DNA of 34,932 nt from Phycisphaerae bacterium. Lineage in GTDB: Bacteria > Planctomycetota > Phycisphaerae > Tepidisphaerales > Tepidisphaeraceae. Numbering within the stretch: the first letter of the stretch is position 1; every line of letters begins with the position of its first letter. Shown in pieces: positions 16,680 to 24,380 of the stretch. A program made the position numbers and the translations under genes. The notes below the pieces were generated by a model. The model saw only the letters and a program-made list of their open reading frames with translations, did not search any database and was not told where the DNA came from. The DNA lies in NCBI GenBank assembly GCA_030448225.1, contig JAUJNJ010000066.1, forward strand, positions 1-34,932, given 5' to 3'.

Positions 16680-18879
16680 CTACTGCTTGCGACGCGCGGC
16701 GTCGAACTCACTCGACCTTGATGATCGTGAGCGCCGAGTTCGTCCATGAGCGTTTTCACCAGCGGCTCGGTCGATCGGATCGACTCGATGAGCTCTGGGC
16801 GTGATCTTCACCGCCGGCGGGCCGGCGGGGGCGGGCGGCGGCGGCGGGTCGGCGGGGCCGCCCGCTGCGCGCCAGCGCGGCCGGCGTCGAGGGCCGGGCC
16901 GGCGCGGACCAGGGGTGCTCGCCGGCGGCAGCCGGCGCGGCGGAGGCGCGGCGTTGCCGCCGCCGCCGTCGAGGTCGATCTCGAACGTCACGCCGACGCT
17001 CTCGTTGAGCACGCGGGTGAGGGCGTCGCGGACCATCTCCTTCTTCCCGTTGCGCTCGAGCAGCTTGACGAACGTCTCCTGCTGCTTGCCGTAACGGATC
17101 ACCGCCCGCCCGTCGTCGACCGACACCAGCCGCCCGGCCGCCAGCAGCGACTGGAGCACCGGCCCGTGCGCGCGATCTCGGCCAGCAGTTGCTGCCACAC
17201 CGCCGGCAGGTTCCGCATCGACACCGGCTCCTCGACGTCCGATTCCGGCGGCGGCGGCGGCGGCGCCGCCGCCGCCGCCTGGTGCCGCGCGCCGCCGACT
17301 CGGCCGCCATCAGGTCCTTCAGCGACGGCCCGTCCCACACCTTCCTGGCCGGGGCAGGTCGTCGTCCCCTCGTCGTCAAAGTCGAAATCAACGGGCGGCG
17401 ACACCGCCGGCACGGCAGACGCGGCGGGTTGAGCGGCAGCGGGCGGGGAACTGGGCGGACGTGCGGCTGCGGCGGGCAGCGACGTGGCTGCGGCTGCGGC
17501 TGGAACAGGCGCGGCGGCAACGGAGGTCACGGCGGGCGCGCGGGGCACGGCGACCGGCGCCGGGGCCGCAGTCGCCGCGGGCGTGGAAGTCGTCCGGCTC
17601 CCGTACGACGGCGTCGCTACCTCATCGGCTTTTTTTTGCGCGCCGGCGTTGCACGCGCCGGGCCTGGACGGGCAGCTTCAGCGCCACGCCCGAACCCGAG
17701 GCGGCCGCGCCGCGCCCGCCCGCGGTGCCGGGGTGCCGCCGCCGTCGCCGTCGAGGCGGTTCAGCAGTTCGCCGATCGACGCGAACTGGTCGGCCAGCGC
17801 CCAGTCGCACGAGCGTCGCGTCGAGCAGCGCCCGACCGGCCTGCGACTGGCGGACGTGGCGGCGGAGTTCCTCGAGGATCGCGATGTCCTGCGAGAGCCG
17901 CCACCGCGTCGAAGCGGCTCGGCCTGCTTCATCAGGTCGTCGACCGCCACGCCGGGCACTTCCCGAGTTCGCTGTCGGGGCCGCAGGTCTTCAGGATCAG
18001 CAGGTTGCGCACGTGGTCGATGACGGCCGCGATGAGCGACGACCGACATCCCGCCGCTGACGATCGCGTCGGCCTGCTGAAGCACCGACCTGGTGTCCCC
18101 CCTCGCCGATCGCCTGCGCGAGGTCGAACACGAGTCTGCGCGCGCGGGGCAGGCCCAAAGCTGCTCGATCGGCGTCCGCCGTCAGCGTCGTCTCGCCGAC
18201 GCTCAGCAGGCGGTCGAGCAGCGAGAGGCTGTCGCGCATGCTGCCGGCGCCGGCCTTGGCCACGAGCAGCAGCGCGTCGTCGTCGGCCGCGATCTTCTCC
18301 TGCCCGGTGATCGCCTTGAGGTGCCCCGCGATCTCGCGGGTGGGGATGTTGCGGAAGTCGTACCGCTGGCACCGCGACAGGATCGTCGGCAGCACCTTCT
18401 CGGCCTCGGTCGTGGCGAGGATGAACTTCACGTGCTCCGGCGGCTCTTCCAGGACCTTCAGCAGCGCGTTGAACGCGTCCTTCGTCAGGCCGTGCACCTC
18501 GTCGATGATGTAGATCTTGAACCGCGCGCGCCGGGCGGTACTGGGCGTTGGCGATGATGTCGCGGATGTTCTCGATGCCGCGGTTGCTGGCGGCGTCGAT
18601 CTCGATGACGTCGATGTCCTCGCGCGCGCGACGCCGCCGCACGACCCGCACCGGCCGCAGGGCGTGGCGGTGGGCCCGGGGAACGACTCGCAGTTGAGCG
18701 CCTTGGCCAGGATGCGGGCCATCGACGTCTTGCCGACGCCCGCGTGCCGCAGAACAGGTACGCGTGTGCGATGCGCTGCGCTGTCGATCGCCCGCTTCAG
18801 CGTGCGGCGACGTGGTCCTGCCCGATGACCTCATCGAACGTCGTGGACCGGTACCGGCGGGCAAGAACGGTGTACGCCA
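16680..18879 (-). CDS. dnaX: DNA polymerase III subunits gamma and tau (many frame slips)
   Basis: AAA+ clamp-loader ATPase of the replisome. The start MAYTVLARRYRSTTFDEVIG and GQDHVAA matches the family exactly. The P-loop block (GTRGVGKTSMARILAKALNC) is restored by adding one base to a C run near 18738. The zinc module follows (Cys-X9-Cys-X2-Cys-X2-Cys in LNCESFPGPTATPCGRCGSC). Then come VIEIDAASNRGIENIRDII, KIYIIDEVHGLTKDAFNALL (Walker B), LATTEAEKVLPTILSRCQRY (sensor 1) and AGAGSMRDSLSLLDRLLS. A Pro/Ala-rich linker starts near residue 400 and a tau-type C-terminal part includes KVWDGPSLKDLMAAESA. At least eight frame slips are present, yet dnaX is essential, so they are read as sequence errors. 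The C-terminal end is either 16680 (FDAARRKQ) or 16708 (LTIIKVE). An A8 run at 17630-17637 may be a programmed slip site. Confidence 0.92.
17630..17637 (-). promoter_or_regulatory. A8 slippery run in dnaX, candidate tau/gamma slip site
   Basis: On the coding strand the run reads GCGC-A8-GCCGATGAGG, about codon 414. The frame with LKLPVQARRVQ upstream ends two codons after the run (KKSR, stop). A second frame ends after KKKPMR. The third continues open as KKADEVATPSYG. In Thermus a dnaX A9 run, and in E. coli an A-AAA-AAG, yield tau and gamma at the same place in the protein. A small hairpin (stem GTCGT/ACGAC) lies 20 bases further on. Confidence 0.6.
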
Positions 18880-18892
18880 TAAGAAGACGCCG

Positions 18893-18921
18893 GAGTGTAG
18901 CAGGACGGATCGGACCGGACA
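18893..18921 (-). promoter_or_regulatory. Probable dnaX promoter
   Basis: On the minus strand, TTGTCC (18916-18921) and TACACT (18893-18898) are separated by 17 bases. Each matches the sigma-70 consensus at four of six positions. The transcript would begin a few bases before ATG 18879, leaving a very short leader. Confidence 0.5.
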
Positions 18922-19010
18922 AAGCCGGGGAACGCGCGGGCGACCAGATGCCGGCAACTCGCCCCTATTCAATGACTTAACTCGCACGCGGAAAGGAGCG
19001 ACCCGCCCCG

Positions 19011-19023
19011 TATAGTAGCCGCG
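19011..19023 (+). promoter_or_regulatory. -10 box placed for a leaderless mRNA (RDD gene)
   Basis: TATAGT at 19011-19016 is followed by six bases and then GTG 19023. The purine-rich AAAGGAG at 18992-18998 is about 25 bases from the start, too far to act as its ribosome site. A transcript starting at the GTG is the simplest reading. Confidence 0.5.
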
Positions 19024-19712
19024 TGGACGACTTGTCCAACCTCGCCCGCGCGGTCGCCGAAACGCCGCCGATCGTACGCGTCCCGCAACGCGTCGGCCTG
19101 CTGCCGCGCCTCACCGCGGCCATGGTGGATGTCGTGCTTTTGTCCCTGATCCTCTTGCTCTGCTTCTTCGCCATTTCGCTGGTGTTGTACGTCGACGAGA
19201 AGGTCTTGGGAGCACGCCTCGTCGGCGGGAACGACCGGCTCGCATACGGGTCGGTCATGTACGCCGTCGTGATGCTCTACCTGGCGACCGAGGTCGCCGG
19301 CGGGCAGACGTTGGGCAAGCACCTCGCGGGGATTCGCGTCGTCCGGGCCGACGGCGCGGCGGCGGGGCTGGGGCGTCTCCTGCGCCGCTGGCTCCTCCGC
19401 AGGTCGGCGGAGATCGCGTTGGGGACCGTGGCCGCCGCCACCGTCGCCGCGGAAAGACTTAGCACGAACTGGACGTTCGAGGCGGCGTGGACGGGGTTGT
19501 TCTGGCTTTTCGTGCTGGTCTGCGTGGGAAGTCTATTGATCATGCTGCCGCGACGACAGGCCCTGCACGACCTGCTCGTCGGTACGGCCGTCTTTCCGGA
19601 GGAACAGGTGATTCACGTCCACGACGCCGGACGCGCCTTCGAAGCGCGCCCGGTGGCGACGGCGGCAAGTCCGACCGCCTCGCCGGTCGACGCGGAAGAC
19701 TTCCCACGTTGA
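19023..19712 (+). CDS. RDD family membrane protein
   Basis: 229 residues. The RDD domain has helix 1 with the conserved Arg and Asp (LLPRLTAAMVDVVLLSLILL), a second helix (GSVMYAVVMLYLATEVA) followed by the GGQTLGKHLAGIRVVRADG signature, a helix near residues 155-180 (AAWTGLFWLFVLVCVGSLLI), and the closing ALHDLLVGTAVF with the third motif position. RDD proteins are small inner-membrane proteins of mostly unknown, sometimes ion-exchange, function. The start is GTG 19023, favoured by a TATAGT box six bases ahead. It is divergent from dnaX, the gap being 143 bases. A hydrophilic tail of about 45 residues follows the last motif. The frame is intact. Confidence 0.9.
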   Translation: MDDLSNLARAVAETPPIVRVPQRVGLLPRLTAAMVDVVLLSLILLLCFFAISLVLYVDEKVLGARLVGGNDRLAYGSVMYAVVMLYLATEVAGGQTLGKHLAGIRVVRADGAAAGLGRLLRRWLLRRSAEIALGTVAAATVAAERLSTNWTFEAAWTGLFWLFVLVCVGSLLIMLPRRQALHDLLVGTAVFPEEQVIHVHDAGRAFEARPVATAASPTASPVDAEDFPR

Positions 19713-19741
19713 TCGCATCCTGCCGCTAATGGTGACCGGGA

Positions 19742-20587
19742 TCACGTCCCTTTCGGTGTCCAGCGGGCGAAGTGACCGCTCGACAGGCGGCGGCCGTCGC
19801 TCGACTCCAGCGACAGCGCCCCGGCCTCGACGTTCCCGTCGCCGAAGTTCGACCTCAGCAGCGCGCGCAGCTTCGGCTCTTCGTATCCGGGCGTGTGGCA
19901 CGTCAGCAGGACGAAGGCGGCGCGACCGGCGAGGAGGGCCGCGCAGTCGCGGAGCATCGGGTCGAGGTGCAGGTCGAGCTTCCACGGCTCGCCGCCGGGC
20001 CCGTGGCCGTAGGAGGGGGGGTCGAGGATGACGGCGTCGTACCCGTTGCCCCGGCGGCGCTCGCGGGCGACGAACTTGGCCGCGTCCTCGGCGATCCACC
20101 GGACGGGTCGATCGGCGAGGCCGGACAGTTCCGCGTTGCGCCGGGCGCGCTGCACGGCGTTGCGGGCCGAGTCGATGTGGACGACCTCCGCGCCCGCCGC
20201 CGACGCCGCAAGCGTGCTGCCGCCGGTGTAGGCGAACAGGTTCAGCACCTTCGCGGGGCGACCGAGTCGCGCGAGTTGGCGGGCGATCCCGTCCCCGGTC
20301 GCCGCCTGCTCGGCGACGAGCCCGACGTGGCCGAACTCGGTGCGGCGGAGTTCGAACGTGACCCGGTCGTGGCGGATCGTCCACGTCTCCGGCAGCACGA
20401 CGCGCTCGCGCCAGGCGCCGCGATCGCGATCGAACCGCGCGTGCGCCTCCGCCCACGCCGCCGCCGGCCGGACCGTTCGCGCGCCCTCGGCGGGCGGCGA
20501 GGGGCGGTCGAGCAGGTACGGACCGAACCGTTCGAGCTTGCGCGCGCCTCCGAAGTCGAGCAGTTCGTATTGGTCGGTCGAAAACAT
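19742..20587 (-). CDS. Class I SAM-dependent methyltransferase, RlmI-like
   Basis: 281 residues with a COG1092-type methyltransferase core. The SAM site is VLNLFAYTGGSTLAASAAGA followed by acidic HIDSAR. Motif IV, YDAVILDPPSYGHGPGGEPW, has the DPPSY signature used by 23S rRNA cytosine-C5 methyltransferases of the RlmI/RlmK group. FVLLTCHTPGYEEPKLRALL forms motif VI. The first 40 or so residues (QYELLDFGGARKLERFGPYL) resemble the region before the core but no complete PUA domain is present, so it is shorter than RlmI (about 396 residues). An rRNA target is likely but not proven. TAGAAT at 20624-20629 (minus strand) may be its -10 box. It is convergent with the RDD gene, 29 bases between stops. 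Confidence 0.88.
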   Translation of the reverse strand: MFSTDQYELLDFGGARKLERFGPYLLDRPSPPAEGARTVRPAAAWAEAHARFDRDRGAWRERVVLPETWTIRHDRVTFELRRTEFGHVGLVAEQAATGDGIARQLARLGRPAKVLNLFAYTGGSTLAASAAGAEVVHIDSARNAVQRARRNAELSGLADRPVRWIAEDAAKFVARERRRGNGYDAVILDPPSYGHGPGGEPWKLDLHLDPMLRDCAALLAGRAAFVLLTCHTPGYEEPKLRALLRSNFGDGNVEAGALSLESSDGRRLSSGHFARWTPKGT

Positions 20588-21039
20588 CGGCGCTGGGGTC
20601 GAGTCCCTCGAATCGAGATCGGGATTCTACGGATGCCCTTTGATTGCGACAGATCCTGTCGAGGCGTTTCGCGACCGGCCCGAAGGGCCGAGGTTGGAGC
20701 CACTCCATCCTGCGGAGATGCGGAGAGGACGATCGCTTCAGGTGTACTGTGTTCCCCTGAACGAGAGGTTCGTGGAACGTGCCCGCTGAAGCGGCCACGC
20801 CGCGGTAGGGAGAGCACGACGGTCATTGGTTTCGGCGCGTTATGCCCGACGAATGGCGCCGGGTCGTAGGGCCCGCGCCGCGCGTCCCGTTTAATCCGGC
20901 GACGACCGCCCGGGAGGTCCGGGAAAGACGGGCAACGGGCCGCCGCACGTCCAATAGCCGTTAAGTTTGCCGAGCCTTCCACCGATGCGATGGGGGGCGG
21001 TCGTACCCGGCCCTTCAGGTTTCGTTCCGCGGAGGGATC
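20588..21039. other. Divergent spacer with one dispersed repeat; no gene seen
   Basis: 452 bases between divergent genes. It holds a 32-base repeat at 20667-20698 that recurs at 29778-29809, a possible minus-strand -10 (TAGAAT, 20624-20629), and GGAGGG at 21031-21036 serving the TTG start at 21040. No reading frame on either strand resembles a protein family. Confidence 0.55.
20667..20698. repeat. 32-base dispersed repeat, copy 1
   Basis: CGTTTCGCGACC-G-GCCCG, then A-AGGGCCGAGGTTG. It matches 29778-29809 with two mismatches over 32 bases. A short GGCCC/GGGCC stem lies inside. Both copies are intergenic. Confidence 0.65.
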
Positions 21040-22101
21040 TTGGACAAGAAGCAAGTCGCGCGTGGCGTCGGGGTCGGCGTGATGGCCCTGGCGGTGACCG
21101 GGGTGTTGGCGTTCAGCGTCATCAAGGCGTTCCGCGCCGCGCCGCCCGCCCAGGCAATGGCGATGGACGCGGGGCCGACGACGCAGCCCGCGCCGCCGGC
21201 CATCCCGGCCAAGGCCACCGGGGCGAAGGCCGGCCCGGTGAAGACGTCGGCCCTGCCCGCGCCGGCGAAGGGGCACGCCGCCCTGCCGCGGCGGAAGCTG
21301 CGCACGGCGGCGGTCGCGCCGTTCCGCGCGGCGCCGGCAGCGGCGGCGCCGCTGCCGCCCAAGGCGAAGGTGCCCAAGGCGAAGGTGCCCGAGGCGCAGC
21401 GCCGGGCCCACGCGGTCTTCATGCTCAACGCGCTGCGGAACCAAGTCGCGCTCTACAAGCTTCAGCACGACGGCACGGCGCCGGACTTCGGCCGTTACCC
21501 GGCTTGGGAGCAGATGCTCGACACGACCCGCGCCGACGGCACCTTAGGCGCCGGCGACCTCGGGCCGTACCTGCGGTCGATGCCGATCAACCCCCTCAAC
21601 GGCCACGGCCGCGTCGCGGTCGTCGCCGCCGACGTGAAGCCGGGCCAGCGCGTGCGGGCGGAGGGGGTCGGCTTCGTCTTCAGCCGCGCCACCGGCCGGA
21701 TCTGGTGCACCGACGCGATCGGGCGGATCTTCAACGACGTGGCCGCCGAGCCCACCTTGGCAGTCGTCCGCGCCGAGGTCCAGCGGCTTCGCGCTCAGGT
21801 GGCGCTCTACAAGTTGGAGCACGTCGACACGCCGCCCGACCTGCGCCAGCACCCGCGCTGGGCGCAACTCATGCAGCGGACGCGGGCCGACGGCCGGATC
21901 GACCCCGAGGGCCCGTTCGGCCCCTACCTGCGGCGGGCGCCGATCAACGTGCTGAACCAATCGTCGGAGGTCGACGTGGTCGAAAAGATCCCCCGTGCCG
22001 GTTACGTGCCCAACCCGAAGAAGCGGGCCGGGTTCGTATACGAATCGAACACGGGAATGGTTTGGGCCACGGATGACCAGTGGAAGCTCATCGTGCACTG
22101 A
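21040..22101 (+). CDS. Tandem GspG-like pseudopilin C-domain protein without prepilin signal
   Basis: 353 residues. One N-terminal hydrophobic helix (VGVGVMALAVTGVLAFSVIK) is followed by an Ala/Pro/Lys linker of about 80 residues with a repeated PKAKVPKAKVPEAQ. Two copies of a type II secretion pseudopilin-like domain follow. Copy 1 has LNALRNQVALYKLQHDGTAP, TTRADGTLGAGDLGPYLRSM and GFVFSRATGRIWCTDA. Copy 2 has VQRLRAQVALYKLEHVDTPP, RTRADGRIDPEGPFGPYLRR and GFVYESNTGMVWATDD. The Gly-Phe-Thr-Leu-X-Glu cleavage and methylation site of true pseudopilins is absent. The start is TTG 21040, with GGAGGG four bases before. The frame is intact. A role in secretion or pilus-like assembly is possible; a stand-alone envelope protein is equally possible. 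Confidence 0.8.
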   Translation: MDKKQVARGVGVGVMALAVTGVLAFSVIKAFRAAPPAQAMAMDAGPTTQPAPPAIPAKATGAKAGPVKTSALPAPAKGHAALPRRKLRTAAVAPFRAAPAAAAPLPPKAKVPKAKVPEAQRRAHAVFMLNALRNQVALYKLQHDGTAPDFGRYPAWEQMLDTTRADGTLGAGDLGPYLRSMPINPLNGHGRVAVVAADVKPGQRVRAEGVGFVFSRATGRIWCTDAIGRIFNDVAAEPTLAVVRAEVQRLRAQVALYKLEHVDTPPDLRQHPRWAQLMQRTRADGRIDPEGPFGPYLRRAPINVLNQSSEVDVVEKIPRAGYVPNPKKRAGFVYESNTGMVWATDDQWKLIVH

Positions 22102-22457
22102 TCATGTTACGGTCCGCCGCCCGTGCGGACCGGCCCGCCCGCGCGACCGAAACCGTGGAGGGCGACTTCGCCGTACGCCCCGCGCGGCGACCGACCGACT
22201 CGCGCCACGCCCCCGTCCGTCGTCCGGCGAGAGCGGGCACACGGGGGCATGCGGGCGGCTGGTCAGGAGAACGGCGGGGAGCAGCTTCGGGTCCGACGCT
22301 CGGTGTCGGCGCAGCGCGGGCCCGGCAAGATCCCTGGCCCGAACTTTTTCCCTGGGGTAACGAGCCTGGGGCAAGTGCAGCGCCGCACGTAGCCGGACGA
22401 ACCCGCACCGCCGCTCCGGGTGCGGGCGTTCGTTTAACTGCGGCCGGCCAGGCACGG
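22102..22457. other. Gap between convergent genes; terminator-like hairpin only
   Basis: 356 bases with no supported gene. The one clear element is the hairpin at 22398-22435. GAACTTTTTCCC at 22341-22352 is a local T-run not preceded by a strong stem. Confidence 0.55.
22398..22435 (+). terminator. Hairpin followed by T-run, intrinsic terminator-like
   Basis: The left arm CGAACCCGCACC (22398-22409) pairs with GGTGCGGGCGTTCG (22419-22432) with one bulge, and TTTAA follows. It lies about 300 bases after the tandem pseudopilin-like gene and just past the stop of the facing permease gene. Confidence 0.6.
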
Positions 22458-23935
22458 TCACTCCGCGGCGGCTGGGACGTCCTCCTCGTCGTCGTCCGCC
22501 ACCACGGTCTTCGGCCGCAGGACGAGGTAGAGCAGCGCGATGATCGCGACGAGGCCGCCGGCGGTGAGGGTTGCCTTGCGGTCGTCGGCGCTGCCGTAGA
22601 CGACGCGGGCGAAGATCAGCGTGGCGCAGACGAGGATGCCCAGCGCCGGCACGAACAGCGGCACCTCGAACGCGCCGCGCGCCTCGTTCGGCCGCAGCTT
22701 CAGCACGATCAGCGCGCCGTTCACCACGACGAACACCGTCAGCAGCAGGAGGCTCGTCGCCGAGGCACCGTCAGCAGCAGGAGGCTCGTCGCCGAGGCGA
22801 GCTGCGAGATCGTGCCCGGGATCGCCAGCAGCAGCACGATCGCCAGCAGCGTCAGGATCGCGACGTGCGGCGTGCGGCGCGTCGCGTGGACCGCGCCGAG
22901 CACCCGCGGCAGCAGCCCCTGCCGCGACATCCCGTAGATGAGCCGCGAGCCCATGATGTAGTTCAGCAGTGCCGTGTTCGCGACCGCGAAGAGGCTGATC
23001 ACCGCGAACGCCGATTCCGGGAACCAGGGCCCGGCGCGGCGGACGACCTCGACGAGCGGGCCCTTGAGATTCGGGTCGCCAAGCTGGTTCTGCGGCACGA
23101 CCGAAACGGCCACAATGCTGATCGTCATGTAGACGATCGTCGTGATGATCAGCGCGAGGATCAGCCCGCGCGGCAGGGTCGTGCGCGGCTCCTTCACCTC
23201 CTCGGCGACGTTCAGCATGTCCTCGAACCCGATGAACGCGAAGAACGTCAGCACCGACGTCCCGAACAGCACCGAGGGGGAGAACCCGCCGGTCGGGTTG
23301 TCGCGCGACGTGAAGTCGAGGTAGTCGACGCCGCCCACGTACCGCAGCCCGAGCACGATCACGAGCATCAGGCCGCCCACCTCGACGACGGTGCAGATGA
23401 GATTCATCCACGTCGACTCGCGCATGCCGACGAGGTTCACGACCGTGAGCGCGCCGAGGAACCCCACGACGACCGCGATGCGGAACCAACCCGGCGTCGT
23501 CTCCACCGCGCCGGGGAGCAGGCGGTAGAAGTAATCGGCGAAGACGTTGCTGGCGGCCGCCATGCTCGTCATGCCCGAGCACATGACGGCCAGGCCGACG
23601 ACGTAGGAGAGGAACGGCAGGCGGAACGCCCGCTGCGTCACGTACGCCGCCCCGGCCGCCCGCGGGTAGCGGCTGCCGATCGACGCGTACGACAGCCCGG
23701 TCAGCAGCGCCGCCACCATGCTGACTGCGAACGCCAGCCACACCGCGTTGCCCATCCGCTCGGTGGCGCGGCCGACCAGGCCGTACACGCCCGCGCCGAG
23801 CATGTCGCCCACGCCGTAGATGATCAGCGCGCCCAGGCCCATCGTCCGCGCCAGCGGCGGGTGAGCGTTCGGCGTCGTCGGAACCGCGTAGGGAACCGTG
23901 GCGGAGGGGGCGTCATCGGGCATGGCGACCTTCAT
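22458..23935 (-). CDS. APC superfamily amino acid permease (interrupted by a 32-base tandem duplication)
   Basis: About 480 residues, 12 expected membrane helices, an inner-membrane amino acid transporter. The APC signature is at the start (GLGALIIYGVGDMLGAGVYG), then YASIGSRYPRAAGAAYVTQ and FAFIGFEDMLNVAEEVKEPR in helices 6-7, both typical. A 32-base direct repeat at 22735-22798 shifts the frame after SQLASATSLLLLTV; removing one copy restores SLLLLTVFVVVNGALIVLKL and the last two helices, ending DDDEEDVPAAAE. ATG 23935 (MKVAMPDD) or ATG 23923 (MPDDAPSATV) is the likely start; AAGGTC lies just before the latter. Substrate cannot be assigned. It is divergent from the Gfo/Idh/MocA gene. Confidence 0.9.
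22735..22798. repeat. Perfect 32-base tandem duplication inside the permease gene
   Basis: ACCGTCAGCAGCAGGAGGCT, continuing to CGCCGAGGC, occurs at 22735-22766 and again at 22767-22798 without a mismatch. As 32 is not a multiple of three, it shifts the frame. It is either a slipped-strand mutation or an assembly join error. Confidence 0.95.
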
Positions 23936-24380
23936 GCCCGAACGCGTCGCCGGGAGCAAGACAATTCATCGCCCGCGCCGGCGTCGCGGATGGAACCGCC
24001 GGACGGGTAGCCGCGCGAACCACGGCGCCCCCGGCCGGTGGGGCGTTCCCGCTCGCCCATGCTCGGAGGGAGCGGGTAAGGGTGAGTGGCGCCGCGCAGC
24101 GGTCGTCTTCACCATCGGGGGAAAGCCATGAAGCCCCTCACCCCCGACACTCGCCTCGGGGTGAGGTGAGAGGGGAGCGAAGGCGCGCCTCGGGCGTCGG
24201 AACACAGCCGTCCGCCCCCGTGCGCCCGAGCAGCCGGCCACTTTCCGGGTTCCCCTTAACCGGGCTCGGCCGGTAAGCTCGCGCGGCCGCGGCGGGGCGG
24301 GAAGGAGCGGCCTTCCGCACGCGCCGCCGGGCGATCCACACCCCTCACCACCGTCGTTGCGCGGCAGAGCGAAAACCTTC
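23936..24380. other. Divergent spacer with REP-like hairpin
   Basis: 445 bases between divergent genes. It holds a CCTCACCCC/GGGGTGAGG hairpin at 24136-24166 and other GC palindromes (TTCCGGGTTCCCCTTAACCG near 24244). No promoter boxes are clear and no gene is supported. Confidence 0.55.
24136..24166. repeat. CCTCACCCC/GGGGTGAGG hairpin (REP-like family)
   Basis: A nine-pair stem around a loop of about 13 bases (CGACACTCGCCTC). Its flank GTGAGAGGGGAG links it to the CCCTCTCCCC family that forms the outer arms at 6701-6885 and 25418-25632. Confidence 0.65.

Noticed and set aside
4837..18879. Frame-broken genes as true pseudogenes
   Set aside because: dnaX is essential and shows the same damage; slips fall at homopolymers and all functional motifs survive, so sequence error is simpler.
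20600..20625. tRNA-like T-loop (GGTCGAGTCC)
   Set aside because: No matching acceptor, anticodon or D-arm structure around it; the GGTTCGA consensus is not met.
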